IMG/VR virus record: IMGVR_UViG_3300008448_000144
Coordinates: 1-48,646 of that record
Direction: 5' to 3' (one strand)
Origin: a virus
Length of the DNA stretch: 48,646 bases
Position 1 is the first letter of the stretch. The number at the start of each line of letters is the position of its first letter. Shown here piece by piece: positions 35,137 through 42,847 of this stretch. The position numbers and the translations under genes were made by a program. Below the pieces are notes generated by a model that saw only the letters and a list, made by a program, of their open reading frames with translations, was not told the DNA's origin and ran no database searches.

Positions 35137-35477
35137 TTTCTTTTTACATTAGACACGCGTGCTCCCATTCCAACTCTTGACTTCTCTGCCTTCTTTGCTG
35201 CAAGCTTTGAAGAACTCATCTCTGACTTAGTTACCGGTGTTTTTGACGACACTCTCTTTGAAGGACGGCAGTACTCGTTAGAACCACCAGCGCCACACGC
35301 TTTACCGGTCTTTGTGTCTACCCACTTCTCTTTGCCCCAGCGCTTTAGGTCAGAACCGGCCTTTGTCTTCTTTACATTGCCAGACGCTTTCCTACACTTG
35401 GCAATAGCCTGTGACGCCCTCGCAGAAGGAAACACATCGTACTGTGCCTTTACCTTTGTGTAGCAGGTGTCTTTCAT
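35133..35477 (-). CDS. DUF5872-like basic protein (114 aa)
   Basis: The central block KRWGKEKWVDTKTGKACGAGG through NEYCRPSKRVS (residues 45-77, C61 and C70) matches the DUF5872 pattern known from phages and large eukaryotic viruses. It is preceded by CYTKVKAQYDVFPSARASQAIAKCRKASG, a second conserved pattern in viral small proteins. The rest is Lys/Ser-rich and disordered. Function is unknown; two cysteines and high charge suggest nucleic-acid or metal binding. The gene overlaps both neighbours by four bases (ATGA). Confidence 0.78.
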   Translation of the reverse strand: MKDTCYTKVKAQYDVFPSARASQAIAKCRKASGNVKKTKAGSDLKRWGKEKWVDTKTGKACGAGGSNEYCRPSKRVSSKTPVTKSEMSSSKLAAKKAEKSRVGMGARVSNVKRK

Positions 35478-35623
35478 CGGCCCTGGCCTTTGTATTTTTT
35501 AACGTAGTTCTTTGAGGTTTTCAACGAAGAGCTCTTCTTCTTTGACACTACTCCCGGTCTTTTGATAGACGCTTTAGGCTTCCACTTGGCAGCCTCCTTT
35601 GTTGATTTTACTTTTGCTGCCAT
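35474..35623 (-). CDS. Small basic protein with KNYVKKYKGQGR ending (49 aa)
   Basis: Read by hand from ATG 35623 to TGA. The product is Lys/Ser-rich, disordered, and ends SLKTSKNYVKKYKGQGR, a C-terminus I recall from several Bacteroidota phage small proteins. Start overlaps the preceding gene by 16 bases, stop overlaps the DUF5872-like start (ATGA). It may coat nucleic acid or be a virion-internal peptide; nothing more can be said from the sequence. Confidence 0.68.
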   Translation of the reverse strand: MAAKVKSTKEAAKWKPKASIKRPGVVSKKKSSSLKTSKNYVKKYKGQGR

Positions 35624-36033
35624 AGGTATAGTCTAAAATATCCAAAATCTTCTTTACCACCCTCTTCTACATAGTTCAACCACGCCTCGTATGCGGGTCC
35701 CTTGAATGTAACTTCTTCTACCGCTGTGTCAATTCCGCTACCAATCATCTTTACAGCATACACCTCCATCTTCTCCTGTATCTTTTCTACTTTTGCCTCT
35801 GCCACTACCACGGCCTCCTTCAACTCTTTTTTCTCCTGTACCTTCTGTGCAACCATTGCTGCACTTTTTGTTTGGGCCATCTTTGTAACAGCAGATGCCA
35901 TCTTGATATTGTTTTGGATCTTTGCCATCATGAAGTCGATGTCGTCGATCGGTGGAGTTACAACAGCGTTAACTGGGAAAGACATCTCGAACAAGAAGAA
36001 TATCCCAAACAAGGCCATTAGAGCGTACTTCAT
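35608..36033 (-). CDS. Secreted coiled-coil protein (141 aa)
   Basis: Residues 1-23 are a signal peptide (MKYALMALFGIFFLFEMSFP) with probable cleavage after VNA. There is no lipobox cysteine. A helical region follows with a long coiled coil at about 60-100 (VQEKKELKEAVVVAEAKVEKIQEKM), then a more ordered end (WLNYVEEGGKEDFGYFRLYLW). It lies directly after a membrane-anchored coiled-coil protein and a holin-like gene, so the three could act together at lysis as an inner-membrane plus periplasmic pair, but a spanin would need an outer anchor, which is missing. Confidence 0.62.
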   Translation of the reverse strand: MKYALMALFGIFFLFEMSFPVNAVVTPPIDDIDFMMAKIQNNIKMASAVTKMAQTKSAAMVAQKVQEKKELKEAVVVAEAKVEKIQEKMEVYAVKMIGSGIDTAVEEVTFKGPAYEAWLNYVEEGGKEDFGYFRLYLWQQK

Positions 36034-36287
36034 AGCTTTTTGATGGTGTTTATAATACGAAGCTCAGTTATTGCAGCAGAGAGCGCAGAATCGCTCTTTT
36101 TGAGGGCATATGCCATCTTGTCCATCTTGATCTCTAGGGCATCGATCTTTTTGTTTGCCTTGTCGATCTGGTCTGTGTATCCAGAGCGCAGATCAACATA
36201 AAGGTATCCTACGACCAAAAGCATGCAGAAAGCGACTGCAGCTACCGGATTAGACTTAAACTCGCTAAAGCTAACTGGGAGTTTCAT
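36030..36287 (-). CDS. Membrane-anchored coiled-coil protein (85 aa)
   Basis: ATG 36287 overlaps the holin-like stop (ATGA) and is preferred over an upstream ATG that would run through that gene. Residues 14-31 form a transmembrane helix (VAAVAFCMLLVVGYLYVD), and residues 37-85 a coiled coil (IDKANKKIDALEIKMDKMAYALKK). Type II topology with a periplasmic coil is like the inner-membrane half (i-spanin) of two-component spanins. It is 85 residues, short for Rz proteins (about 100-150). A lysis role is inferred from its neighbours. Confidence 0.62.
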   Translation of the reverse strand: MKLPVSFSEFKSNPVAAVAFCMLLVVGYLYVDLRSGYTDQIDKANKKIDALEIKMDKMAYALKKSDSALSAAITELRIINTIKKL

Positions 36288-36457
36288 TCTTTTATCTTTT
36301 TCCTGTAATAGATGATTGCCATTATGCCAGACACTAGTCCAATTACAGACACCGCTGATGAAAGAATTGGCTGCCACGCCGTTGCTATAGATGCTACTGC
36401 AGCCACTCCTGTTACAGTGGTAAGGGCATTAGCTACCGAGTCCGTCTGTTGTATCAT
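36284..36457 (-). CDS. Holin-like small membrane protein (57 aa)
   Basis: Read by hand; the ATG lies five bases after a -7 element. MIQQTDSVANALTTVTGVAA is followed by a weak hydrophobic helix to residue 28, a strong transmembrane helix at about 34-50 (SSAVSVIGLVSGIMAII) and a basic tail YYRKKIKE. Size, one or two helices and the charged tail are typical of small phage holins, and a similar sequence occurs in related phages. It begins a three-gene membrane/periplasm cassette. An alternative is a holin regulator (antiholin) for the 34087 protein. Confidence 0.68.
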   Translation of the reverse strand: MIQQTDSVANALTTVTGVAAVASIATAWQPILSSAVSVIGLVSGIMAIIYYRKKIKE

Positions 36458-36462
36458 TAACT

Positions 36463-36471
36463 ACAAAGTTA
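36463..36471 (-). promoter_or_regulatory. -7 element TAACTTTGT overlapping a stop codon
   Basis: TAACTTTGT on the - strand: its first three bases are the TAA stop of the preceding gene, and its end is five bases from ATG 36457. It drives the membrane/lysis-like cassette. Confidence 0.6.
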
Positions 36472-36795
36472 GCTAATTTTACAGTACTCAGATTCTGGGT
36501 TGAAGTCACAGAATCTCTCAAGATACAAGCCCTCACATCCAGAGAACGTGTGAATTCCCACCGGATTAGGGAACACCTCTTTGGTAGCAAAAGAATCCAA
36601 TGGCTCGTTGAACCAAAGGATGTCTACTGCATAAAGCGGAGACAGGTCAGTACAATTGCCATCAGCGTCTGTGGCAAGGCAGATGTTCCCAATCTCAACG
36701 ACTGCACAGTCAGTGTAGCCGTTCTCTGTTTGGATCTGAGACTGGTAGGTCGCCCAATCTTGGGCATCTAGGAAAGCGTATTTAGCGAAGATCAT
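36469..36795 (-). CDS. Cys-rich small protein following the fibre genes (108 aa)
   Basis: ATG 36795 is chosen for its ATGA overlap with the fibre stop. The product MIFAKYAFLDAQDWATYQSQI carries six cysteines in a compact acidic domain (CAVVEIGNICLATDADGNC, then SGCEGLYLERFCDFNPESEYC). No signal peptide. Position after two receptor-binding fibres and the fibre-region pattern (LGxHTFxGCEALYLERFC in related phages, from memory) suggest a fibre assembly factor or a small virion tip protein. Function is unproven. Confidence 0.65.
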   Translation of the reverse strand: MIFAKYAFLDAQDWATYQSQIQTENGYTDCAVVEIGNICLATDADGNCTDLSPLYAVDILWFNEPLDSFATKEVFPNPVGIHTFSGCEGLYLERFCDFNPESEYCKIS

Positions 36796-38465
36796 AGTGT
36801 AGTAATAAAAGCGCATTCAGCATCTGAAAGCGGAGTTGAATATAATGTCATCCATGGAACATAGCGTGGGACATCTTGGATCTGGGAATAAAGAAATTCC
36901 ATATTCGTAATAGCAAAAGCACTTGCGCTAACTTGCTTCACTCCGTTTACGAATACATCAACATTCGCCCCATTCCATTTGATGGCTATTTTAACGGTGC
37001 TTGTTGTGGTTGTAAATAATGAAGTATAAGTTCCGCCAATCCTCTTTCCTATGTCCAAACGTGAATTTGCAACTCCTCCGTTTCTAATTTCCAAAGAGTT
37101 TGATGGAGAGTTATTTGCAGCATCCCCAATGAAAAAATTGCTATTGCCAGCATCCCTTGTATACGGAATATTGTTTACCAACTCAACATACCAAGTTCCT
37201 CCTGCTGATGAAATATATCCATTGGTGAATATGTTGCTTCTCGTGAATGTGTCGGCGATGCGAGTAACGGTAGTTGCTACTGTTTGTACGTACGTTGTGG
37301 GATATGCCCCTGCTTCAAACTGAGCAAACGCAACAATTAAATCCGCTGCGGTGTTATCAGATGCGGATTGCAATCCAAATGTCCCACTTGTAGCCGTTGC
37401 AGTATATGTTAATTGAAATCTTTGAAATGCAGATGTTGTTGTAAAGTCCGCAGATATAATACCTAAACTTTCGCTATAAATTCTAAACTTACTCGCATTG
37501 GAAGATTTAACATAAAATGTTATTGTATAAGTTGTTCCAATCGTTAAGCCCGTTTGTGTGCGATAAAAATACTTACTTCCGCCCGTTCCCCAAGTCACAT
37601 TTAATGCGGTATTTGTACCGCTCGGGTCTACGTTGTTTGTTGAAACCCTTGTCGAATTTAATGCAATCCAAGAAGCATCACTAAAAGTTTGTGAATATAA
37701 ACACAAATTCGTTCTCTGTGGCTCGACAAGCATGGCGCCTCTGCTAGTGTAGGTATAGTCAACCCTGCCTACGTTCAGCCTGTCGGTAGTAGGGAAGTAG
37801 TCAAGCGCTGCTGATCCTTCAACTATTTGAGCACCCCAAATAAACAATCCGCTCGTCCCGTTACCTAAATAACTATTGACATTATTTGATGGTGACGTAT
37901 ACATTTGACACCTTGGACTAAGTGCACCAGTATTTGCAGTCATTACGCAACGATACCATCCGTTACCCACGCTTGTAATTGAAGCAGAAACATTTGACTC
38001 AACAGTACCTAAAACTCCATTAGAAACATCAAAATAAGCACCATAATTCAAAGCGGCCGCCATTGAAATATACATCCAATTCCTTCCATTTGGTTTAGCG
38101 TAAACACTTACCGTATAAACTCCACCCGTATTGCCTAACGTTTGCCCTACAATGTGCAATGAAGTTGATGTATCTTCAATAAAACTATCTGCCGTCAAAG
38201 TTCCGTTTGGGGCAATTGTAGAATTTGAGATTACGCTTGAAGCAGTTTTACTCCAAATACCATTTTCAAATTGCTCAGAATACTGTGCCAAGTTCCAAGG
38301 TGCACGTTGGATCAAGCCGGATGAGGTAGTGCGCCATGCGTCTGACCCGCGAGTCCATGCGATATCCCGTGGGTAGTACTTCCCGTTGTAGTCGTTGATA
38401 TTATATCCGAGAAGGAGGTCTTCCTCAACTGCCCAGTTCCCATTCCCTATTTGAAGTGTTGCCAT
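36792..38465 (-). CDS. Receptor-binding fibre B (557 aa)
   Basis: The protein is almost all beta. An anchor region (residues 1-60) contains WTRGSDAWRTTSSGLIQRAPWNL; this is followed by a first carbohydrate-binding-like module, a conserved joint FPTTDRLNVGRVDYTYTSRG with LVEPQRTNL at about 230-260, a second module, and a LamG/concanavalin-like C-terminal domain (GGTWYVELVNN, VKIAIKWNGANVDVFVNG). It is a paralogue of the next gene upstream with the same module order. GC content swings from over 50% in the conserved blocks to about 33% inside modules (rows 38341 and 37441 counted), a sign of module exchange. It overlaps the Cys-rich protein gene (ATGA). Confidence 0.75.
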   Translation of the reverse strand: MATLQIGNGNWAVEEDLLLGYNINDYNGKYYPRDIAWTRGSDAWRTTSSGLIQRAPWNLAQYSEQFENGIWSKTASSVISNSTIAPNGTLTADSFIEDTSTSLHIVGQTLGNTGGVYTVSVYAKPNGRNWMYISMAAALNYGAYFDVSNGVLGTVESNVSASITSVGNGWYRCVMTANTGALSPRCQMYTSPSNNVNSYLGNGTSGLFIWGAQIVEGSAALDYFPTTDRLNVGRVDYTYTSRGAMLVEPQRTNLCLYSQTFSDASWIALNSTRVSTNNVDPSGTNTALNVTWGTGGSKYFYRTQTGLTIGTTYTITFYVKSSNASKFRIYSESLGIISADFTTTSAFQRFQLTYTATATSGTFGLQSASDNTAADLIVAFAQFEAGAYPTTYVQTVATTVTRIADTFTRSNIFTNGYISSAGGTWYVELVNNIPYTRDAGNSNFFIGDAANNSPSNSLEIRNGGVANSRLDIGKRIGGTYTSLFTTTTSTVKIAIKWNGANVDVFVNGVKQVSASAFAITNMEFLYSQIQDVPRYVPWMTLYSTPLSDAECAFITTL

Positions 38466-38468
38466 TTT

Positions 38469-40406
38469 TTATACTAAGTTGTACTGGTAGAACGAAGCCA
38501 TTGCGGCGTATGAATCAAACCCTATTGTGGTTAATGCCTCACACTGATCGTCAGTCAATGGAACAGGAGCCAATGCCATTGCTTGAATGTACTTTGGCGA
38601 AGCATTAATGGATGTTACAAAATCCTGCATTTGCGTCGCAGTGAATGTGGTAGCAGAAACAACCTTTGTACCATTAGCAAATATATCCGCAGTACTGCCG
38701 TTCCATTTTATTGCAAGTTTGGTCGTGTCGGTTGTTGTGGTGTATAATAAAGTATTTACATTTGATACCCTTTTATATATAATAATTCTTGAACTTGATG
38801 CACTCTCGCTATACAATCTAAAATTATCAGTATTCCCAACGGTTTGCAAAAAAACACCATCTCCTGCAGCATCACCCTTCAAACTTAAATTCCCTCTCAA
38901 CTCAACGAACCAAGTCCCTCCTACTGCGCTGATTAATCCATTAGTGTAGAGGTTATTGCGAGTAAAGGAGTCGGCAACGCGAGTCACCGCTGTACCAGTA
39001 GTAATGATGGTAGTTGTGCTATATGCACCTTGCTCAAATTGTGGTGCTGCCTGTAGAAATCCTTGCCCCGTTGACAATGTTGAAGGGACTTTCATTAAGT
39101 ATGAAACAAAAGAACCCGATGGACTTGCACCCGTTGTAATTGCAACACTAACACGATACCAACCATTGCCAAAATTTTGAACACTACCCGTACACGAAAG
39201 ACTTGAACCAAGTGTTACTCCCGTAGACGCAACTATTATGTCTTGAACCCAACTTACTCCCCCCCATTGTGTCGAATTGTTATACTCCATTGACGTGGTA
39301 AATGCGTACCCATCATATTTGAAGTATGCGGAAATTGTATATGTAGTCGAACCCGTCAATGCACCACTAGAACAAATTTGATTGGCGTATCTTAAAGTTC
39401 CCGATGCTTCATTTTTTGTGATTCTTGTAGAATTTAACCCTGTTACTGGACTATCGGTTACGCTTGTAGAATACAAAACTCCCGTTGCAGCACTGAAAGA
39501 TAATTGATTCGGCAACAAATTCGTCCTCTGCGGCTCCAGTAATGCAGCAGGGCAGGTCCCGTAAGTATAGTCAAAACGTGGGACGTTCAACCTATCGGTT
39601 GTGGGGAAATAGGTTTGGGCTGAACTGCCTTCTACTAATTGTGCGCCCCAAATGTACATTGCATCATTTGTCGGATTTCCAAATAAAAGGCAAGGCGTCA
39701 ATGTCCAAGAAGTACTTGTTACATTTCCCGTCAATGATAATCTAAACCATCCATTTACCAATTCTTGATAAGATGATGAAATAAAATTTGCACCATTATT
39801 TGTAAATGTTTTTGTAACAAAATTAAAAGTAGTGTTTGCGGTATTACCAGCATTGTCCAATCTTAAAATTACTTCGCTACCTGTAATTGGTTTAATATAG
39901 ACACTTAATGTGTGTACTCCTGTGGTTGTATATGGAGATGAATTTGTTTGTACTTGAGATACCGTATTAACGCCCGATGTTTTTGTAAATAAATCCGCAG
40001 TTAAAGTTCCATTAGGCGCATTTACGACATTAGTAGATACTGTGCCTAATTGCTTATTCCAATATACATCATTAAATTCCTCACTTCTTTGCAACAAATT
40101 CCACGGAACTCGTTGAATCAACCCATCGGCATTTGTACGCCAAGCATCACTCGCCCGTGTCCACGTCAAATCACCGTTTCCGTTTGATGGTAGCTCTGCG
40201 TATGCCGTTCCGCCCTTGTAGCCAGAAGGCAATATTAGCATTGACGCCTGCTGTAGCAGTGGGGAGCTGTTGATCCCGCTCTCTACGCACAATGGCTTCT
40301 CGTAGATCGCACCGGCCTGCGTTACCCGTGTGAAATAACGAGAAATGGCAGTGAATGCACTGCCGATAACGGTACCCTTTACGATATTAGATATCGATAT
40401 CTGCAT
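38469..40406 (-). CDS. Receptor-binding fibre A (645 aa)
   Basis: A longer paralogue of the 557-residue fibre. The N-terminal 55 residues (MQISISNIVKGTVIGSAF) are unique and may attach to the virion; then come LTWTRASDAWRTNADGLIQRVPWNL, a beta module, the joint FPTTDRLNVPRFDYTY with LLEPQRTNLL, a second module, and the LamG-like end (GGTWFVELRGN, KLAIKWNGSTADIFANG). One row in a module (39781) has 14 G/C of 60, while the conserved anchor row of the paralogue (38281) has 34 of 60. Two non-identical fibres in tandem suggest a branched or alternative receptor set. Confidence 0.75.
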   Translation of the reverse strand: MQISISNIVKGTVIGSAFTAISRYFTRVTQAGAIYEKPLCVESGINSSPLLQQASMLILPSGYKGGTAYAELPSNGNGDLTWTRASDAWRTNADGLIQRVPWNLLQRSEEFNDVYWNKQLGTVSTNVVNAPNGTLTADLFTKTSGVNTVSQVQTNSSPYTTTGVHTLSVYIKPITGSEVILRLDNAGNTANTTFNFVTKTFTNNGANFISSSYQELVNGWFRLSLTGNVTSTSWTLTPCLLFGNPTNDAMYIWGAQLVEGSSAQTYFPTTDRLNVPRFDYTYGTCPAALLEPQRTNLLPNQLSFSAATGVLYSTSVTDSPVTGLNSTRITKNEASGTLRYANQICSSGALTGSTTYTISAYFKYDGYAFTTSMEYNNSTQWGGVSWVQDIIVASTGVTLGSSLSCTGSVQNFGNGWYRVSVAITTGASPSGSFVSYLMKVPSTLSTGQGFLQAAPQFEQGAYSTTTIITTGTAVTRVADSFTRNNLYTNGLISAVGGTWFVELRGNLSLKGDAAGDGVFLQTVGNTDNFRLYSESASSSRIIIYKRVSNVNTLLYTTTTDTTKLAIKWNGSTADIFANGTKVVSATTFTATQMQDFVTSINASPKYIQAMALAPVPLTDDQCEALTTIGFDSYAAMASFYQYNLV

Positions 40407-40407
40407 A

Positions 40408-40665
40408 TTACCAGAGGGCTACAATGTTGGTCGCAGTAGTTCCTGTCGCATACACACGTCTCACCTGCACAGGAAAAAAGGTTCCACCGAGAATCCCAAC
40501 AAATGTAACGGTGTCTCCACCAACAGTGTCTACCTTAACGTCTCCGTATCCACCGATATATAGAACACAGCCGTTGTTGCTGGTCCCTCCAGTAACTACT
40601 GGAATGTCCGTTGTGTTTGACGGCGTAACTACTGCCGCTCTTCCGACTTGCGCTTTAATGTACAT
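40408..40665 (-). CDS. Small structural spike-like protein (85 aa)
   Basis: ATG 40665 is chosen because a -7 element ends three bases before it; the longer ORF would translate that promoter. The product has a flat beta pattern with GGTSNNGCVLYIGGYGDVKVDTVGGDTVTFVG, GTFFPVQVRRVYATGTTATNIVALW. I recall this ATGTTATxIxALW pattern from small phage virion proteins. It is a paralogue of the 43207 protein (shared G-G-D-VTF and ATGTTA). Its stop lies one base before the fibre A start. A trimeric tip or decoration role is plausible. Confidence 0.68.
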   Translation of the reverse strand: MYIKAQVGRAAVVTPSNTTDIPVVTGGTSNNGCVLYIGGYGDVKVDTVGGDTVTFVGILGGTFFPVQVRRVYATGTTATNIVALW

Positions 40666-40668
40666 ATC

Positions 40669-40677
40669 ACAAAGATA
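40669..40677 (-). promoter_or_regulatory. -7 element TATCTTTGT for the fibre operon
   Basis: TATCTTTGT ends exactly three bases (GAT) before ATG 40665 and overlaps the end of the terminator T-tract at 40678-40685. Confidence 0.65.
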
Positions 40678-40710
40678 AAACAAAAATACCACTCCTTGCG
40701 GGAGTGGTAT
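40678..40710 (-). terminator. Terminator fused to the fibre-operon promoter
   Basis: On the - strand ATACCACTCC and GGAGTGGTAT pair perfectly, with an extra wobble, over a 3-base loop, followed by TTTTTGTTTT, whose end runs straight into TATCTTTG. Confidence 0.85.
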
Positions 40711-40732
40711 CCTTTCTTAGTTACTTACTTAG

Positions 40733-40903
40733 TTACTCTACTACTTCCATCGTAGGAGCTTCACCAAACTGCACGTCTGGTTGGTTGTTGATCAACTCAA
40801 GTGCCTTTACGATGTTCTGCACTTCTACTAGTCCGTAGCAACCCTTAGAGATTGCGATGTGTAACGCCTCGGCGATTACTTGTTTAGCTGTATTTAATTC
40901 CAT
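40733..40903 (-). CDS. Small helical protein (56 aa)
   Basis: Read by hand from ATG 40903, overlapping the end of the 108-residue protein by 10 bases. MELNTAKQVIAEALHIAISK, then GCYGLVEVQNIVKALELINN, is a compact pair of amphipathic helices joined by a glycine turn, ending in an acidic tail. It closes an operon just before a strong terminator. I do not recognise a family; small helical proteins at the end of fibre operons may be chaperones, but this is a guess. Confidence 0.6.
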   Translation of the reverse strand: MELNTAKQVIAEALHIAISKGCYGLVEVQNIVKALELINNQPDVQFGEAPTMEVVE

Positions 40904-41220
40904 GGTAGTGGTGTATTTTGCGGTGTTACTGGAGGATTGATCTGCTGATCGATCTGCCCTTGAATGCTCTGCTCGTAGTTGGCTACGGTGTCAGGACCAA
41001 GCACAGACTGTACCCATCCGATCACGATATCGTTTGTCAAGTCCTCGTAAGGAATGAAACTATCTACGTTAGCGGTAGAAAATCTAGCGCTATCTTGAAT
41101 TGATGAGGAGTACTCCCCGTCAACGCCCACTACCTCGTAGTTGGCGATGACTACATAGTTCTGCTCTCCTTCAATCGTTTCGGTGTAGAGAGACGTTACT
41201 GTCCAAGTATATGTTGTCAT
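40894..41220 (-). CDS. Conserved small phage protein, TWTVTSLY type (108 aa)
   Basis: The pattern TYTWTVTSLYTETIEGEQNYVVIANYEVVGVDGEYSSSIQ, then VDSFIPYEDLTNDIVIGWVQSVLG, matches a small acidic phage protein that I recall next to fibre genes in several podoviruses and myoviruses. It begins with a beta sandwich-like half and ends with a helix and a Gln/Pro-rich tail. It overlaps the beta-roll fibre stop by one base. Function is unknown; a fibre chaperone or small tail protein is plausible from context. Confidence 0.68.
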   Translation of the reverse strand: MTTYTWTVTSLYTETIEGEQNYVVIANYEVVGVDGEYSSSIQDSARFSTANVDSFIPYEDLTNDIVIGWVQSVLGPDTVANYEQSIQGQIDQQINPPVTPQNTPLPWN

Positions 41221-42785
41221 TATGCTAATAAGATTTTTTGTGCTACTCCGTTAATAATCACGTCCCAAGTTTTTGTTTGTGGAGCTACAACAGTAGTTAC
41301 TGCACCTGCATTATATGCAGCAGAACCTACTACAAATTGGTTTGGGGCAGTTGCTGTTGCTTGACGACCTATAACTACACAAGAGGATTGACTATTTGAT
41401 GTTGCTTGACGACCTAAAACTACGCTGCTACCATTTGCTAAAGAACCACCTCCTACAGCAACCGAATCTACAGATGCTGTTGATTGAGAACCTATCGCTA
41501 TACAATTAGAAAGAGTTGATCCTGCAGATTGTGCTAAGTATCCTATAAAAACGTTATCAATTCCACTCGTTGTGGCACTACCCGCCTGAAACCCTAACGC
41601 AGTATTCTGACTACCCGTACTCGCAGTCAATGCTTGATATCCGATTGCGGTTATACCTGTGCCGGAGGTGTTGGCAAAAGCGGCACTATGACCTAAAGCG
41701 GTATTATTAGAAGCGGTGTTGTTCCTTAGTGCTTCCAATCCTATAGCGGTGTTATTACTACCTGTTGTATTTGAAAATAAAGCAGAATATCCGTGAGAAG
41801 TATTGCTATTTCCACTCGTTGTAGAATAAGCGGAAAATACACCCACCGAAGTATTTGTGCCTCCTGTGGTATTAGCAAACGAAGATTGAAAACCTACAAC
41901 GGTATTGTTACTACCCGTACTAACTCGTAACGCTTGATGACCTATGGCAGTGATACCTGTTCCACTTGTGTTGGTTAAAGCGGCTTCAAAACCTACGGCA
42001 ACGTTGTTGGCGGCGGTATTATTTTGTAATGATGCCCTACCTACTGCTACGTTGCTATCTCCAAGAAGATTAGAAAGTAGTGAGTTTGTACCAATAGCAA
42101 CATTACCTGATCCTATTGTATTTGCTGCTAAAGCATTTACTCCCATGCCAACGTTATTAACACCTGTAGTATTTGCTGCTAAAGCAGAACTACCTACAGC
42201 AGTATTATTATTACCCGTACTAACCCTCAACGCCTGATAACCGATAGCAGTTATTCCCGTTCCGCTTGTGTTGGTATTTGCTGCTTCAAAACCTACGGCG
42301 GTATTGTTAGAGGCAGTATTGTTAGTCAATGTGTTTCTACCAACAGCAACGTTATTAGAACCAGTTGTGTTCAACTGCAAAGAAAAAGAACCTATCGCTG
42401 TATTTGTGTTTCCTGTTCCATTTGTTGCCAATGCAGAGTTTCCTACTGCAACGTTACCAGTCCCAGAGGTATTAACAGTCAAAGCAACGCTTCCTAATGC
42501 AGTATTGTTGTTGCCTGTACTTAACCTTAACGCTTGATACCCAATTGCGGTAGCGTTTGTTCCACTGACGTTGCTTAACAAAGCTTCGCCACCAAAAGCA
42601 GTGTTTGTTAAAACTGATCCGCCACCACGGTTATTGATTGAGTTTGTTGACACCAACAACGGCAGGTCGTTCCCGTTGCCGTCGCTCAACGCTCTCATCG
42701 TGCCAGACAATGGTAAATTATCTCCAAGCTTGATCAGCGATGGGTATGTGTTTTGGGGTGTTGTATTTAATAAGGAAGTTCCCAT
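41220..42785 (-). CDS. Beta-roll fibre with trimeric-adhesin head repeats (521 aa)
   Basis: Residues about 55-480 are built of short units of the YadA-head/Hep_Hag type, centred on NTAIG/NVAVG followed by three residues and Ala-Leu, spaced 16-17 residues apart, which stack as a left-handed parallel beta-roll and form trimers. Units are organised in a longer repeat of exactly 100 residues: TAIGY/HQALR(V/L)ST and its TAIGYQALTAST variant begin at about 79, 179, 279 and 379. The first 55 residues (LNTTPQNTYPSLIKLGDNLPLSG) look like a virion anchor, and the last 20 (TKTWDVIINGVAQKILLA) a trimer cap. A -7 element ends three bases before its ATG. Confidence 0.85.
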   Translation of the reverse strand: MGTSLLNTTPQNTYPSLIKLGDNLPLSGTMRALSDGNGNDLPLLVSTNSINNRGGGSVLTNTAFGGEALLSNVSGTNATAIGYQALRLSTGNNNTALGSVALTVNTSGTGNVAVGNSALATNGTGNTNTAIGSFSLQLNTTGSNNVAVGRNTLTNNTASNNTAVGFEAANTNTSGTGITAIGYQALRVSTGNNNTAVGSSALAANTTGVNNVGMGVNALAANTIGSGNVAIGTNSLLSNLLGDSNVAVGRASLQNNTAANNVAVGFEAALTNTSGTGITAIGHQALRVSTGSNNTVVGFQSSFANTTGGTNTSVGVFSAYSTTSGNSNTSHGYSALFSNTTGSNNTAIGLEALRNNTASNNTALGHSAAFANTSGTGITAIGYQALTASTGSQNTALGFQAGSATTSGIDNVFIGYLAQSAGSTLSNCIAIGSQSTASVDSVAVGGGSLANGSSVVLGRQATSNSQSSCVVIGRQATATAPNQFVVGSAAYNAGAVTTVVAPQTKTWDVIINGVAQKILLA

Positions 42786-42788
42786 AAT

Positions 42789-42797
42789 GCAAAGATA
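42789..42797 (-). promoter_or_regulatory. -7 element TATCTTTGC for the beta-roll fibre
   Basis: TATCTTTGC ends three bases (ATT) before ATG 42785 and lies five bases from the 42803-42825 hairpin. Confidence 0.65.
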
Positions 42798-42802
42798 AGA
42801 AT

Positions 42803-42825
42803 ATTATGTGACAACGTCACATAAT
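42803..42825. repeat. 10-3-10 inverted repeat upstream of the beta-roll fibre
   Basis: Arms ATTATGTGAC and GTCACATAAT are perfect around AAC. Position, length and distance to the -7 element equal those of the 43225-43247 repeat, with compensatory base changes between the two. It may be a weak terminator hairpin or an operator. Confidence 0.7.
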
Positions 42826-42847
42826 GTAACCATTCGATGATTTTATA

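Noticed and set aside
42268-42537. Open frames on the + strand across the beta-roll fibre
   Set aside because: They arise from the periodic, stop-poor repeat coding of the fibre and repeat with it.
41500-42600. Regularly spaced repeats that might suggest CRISPR or tandem noncoding repeats
   Set aside because: They are the coding repeats of the fibre gene, in frame and variable in DNA sequence.
42803-42825. CRP/FNR-type operator (TGTGA..TCACA)
   Set aside because: The sister repeat at 43225 keeps the pairing but not the TGTGA sequence, so a CRP-like reading is less likely than a hairpin.
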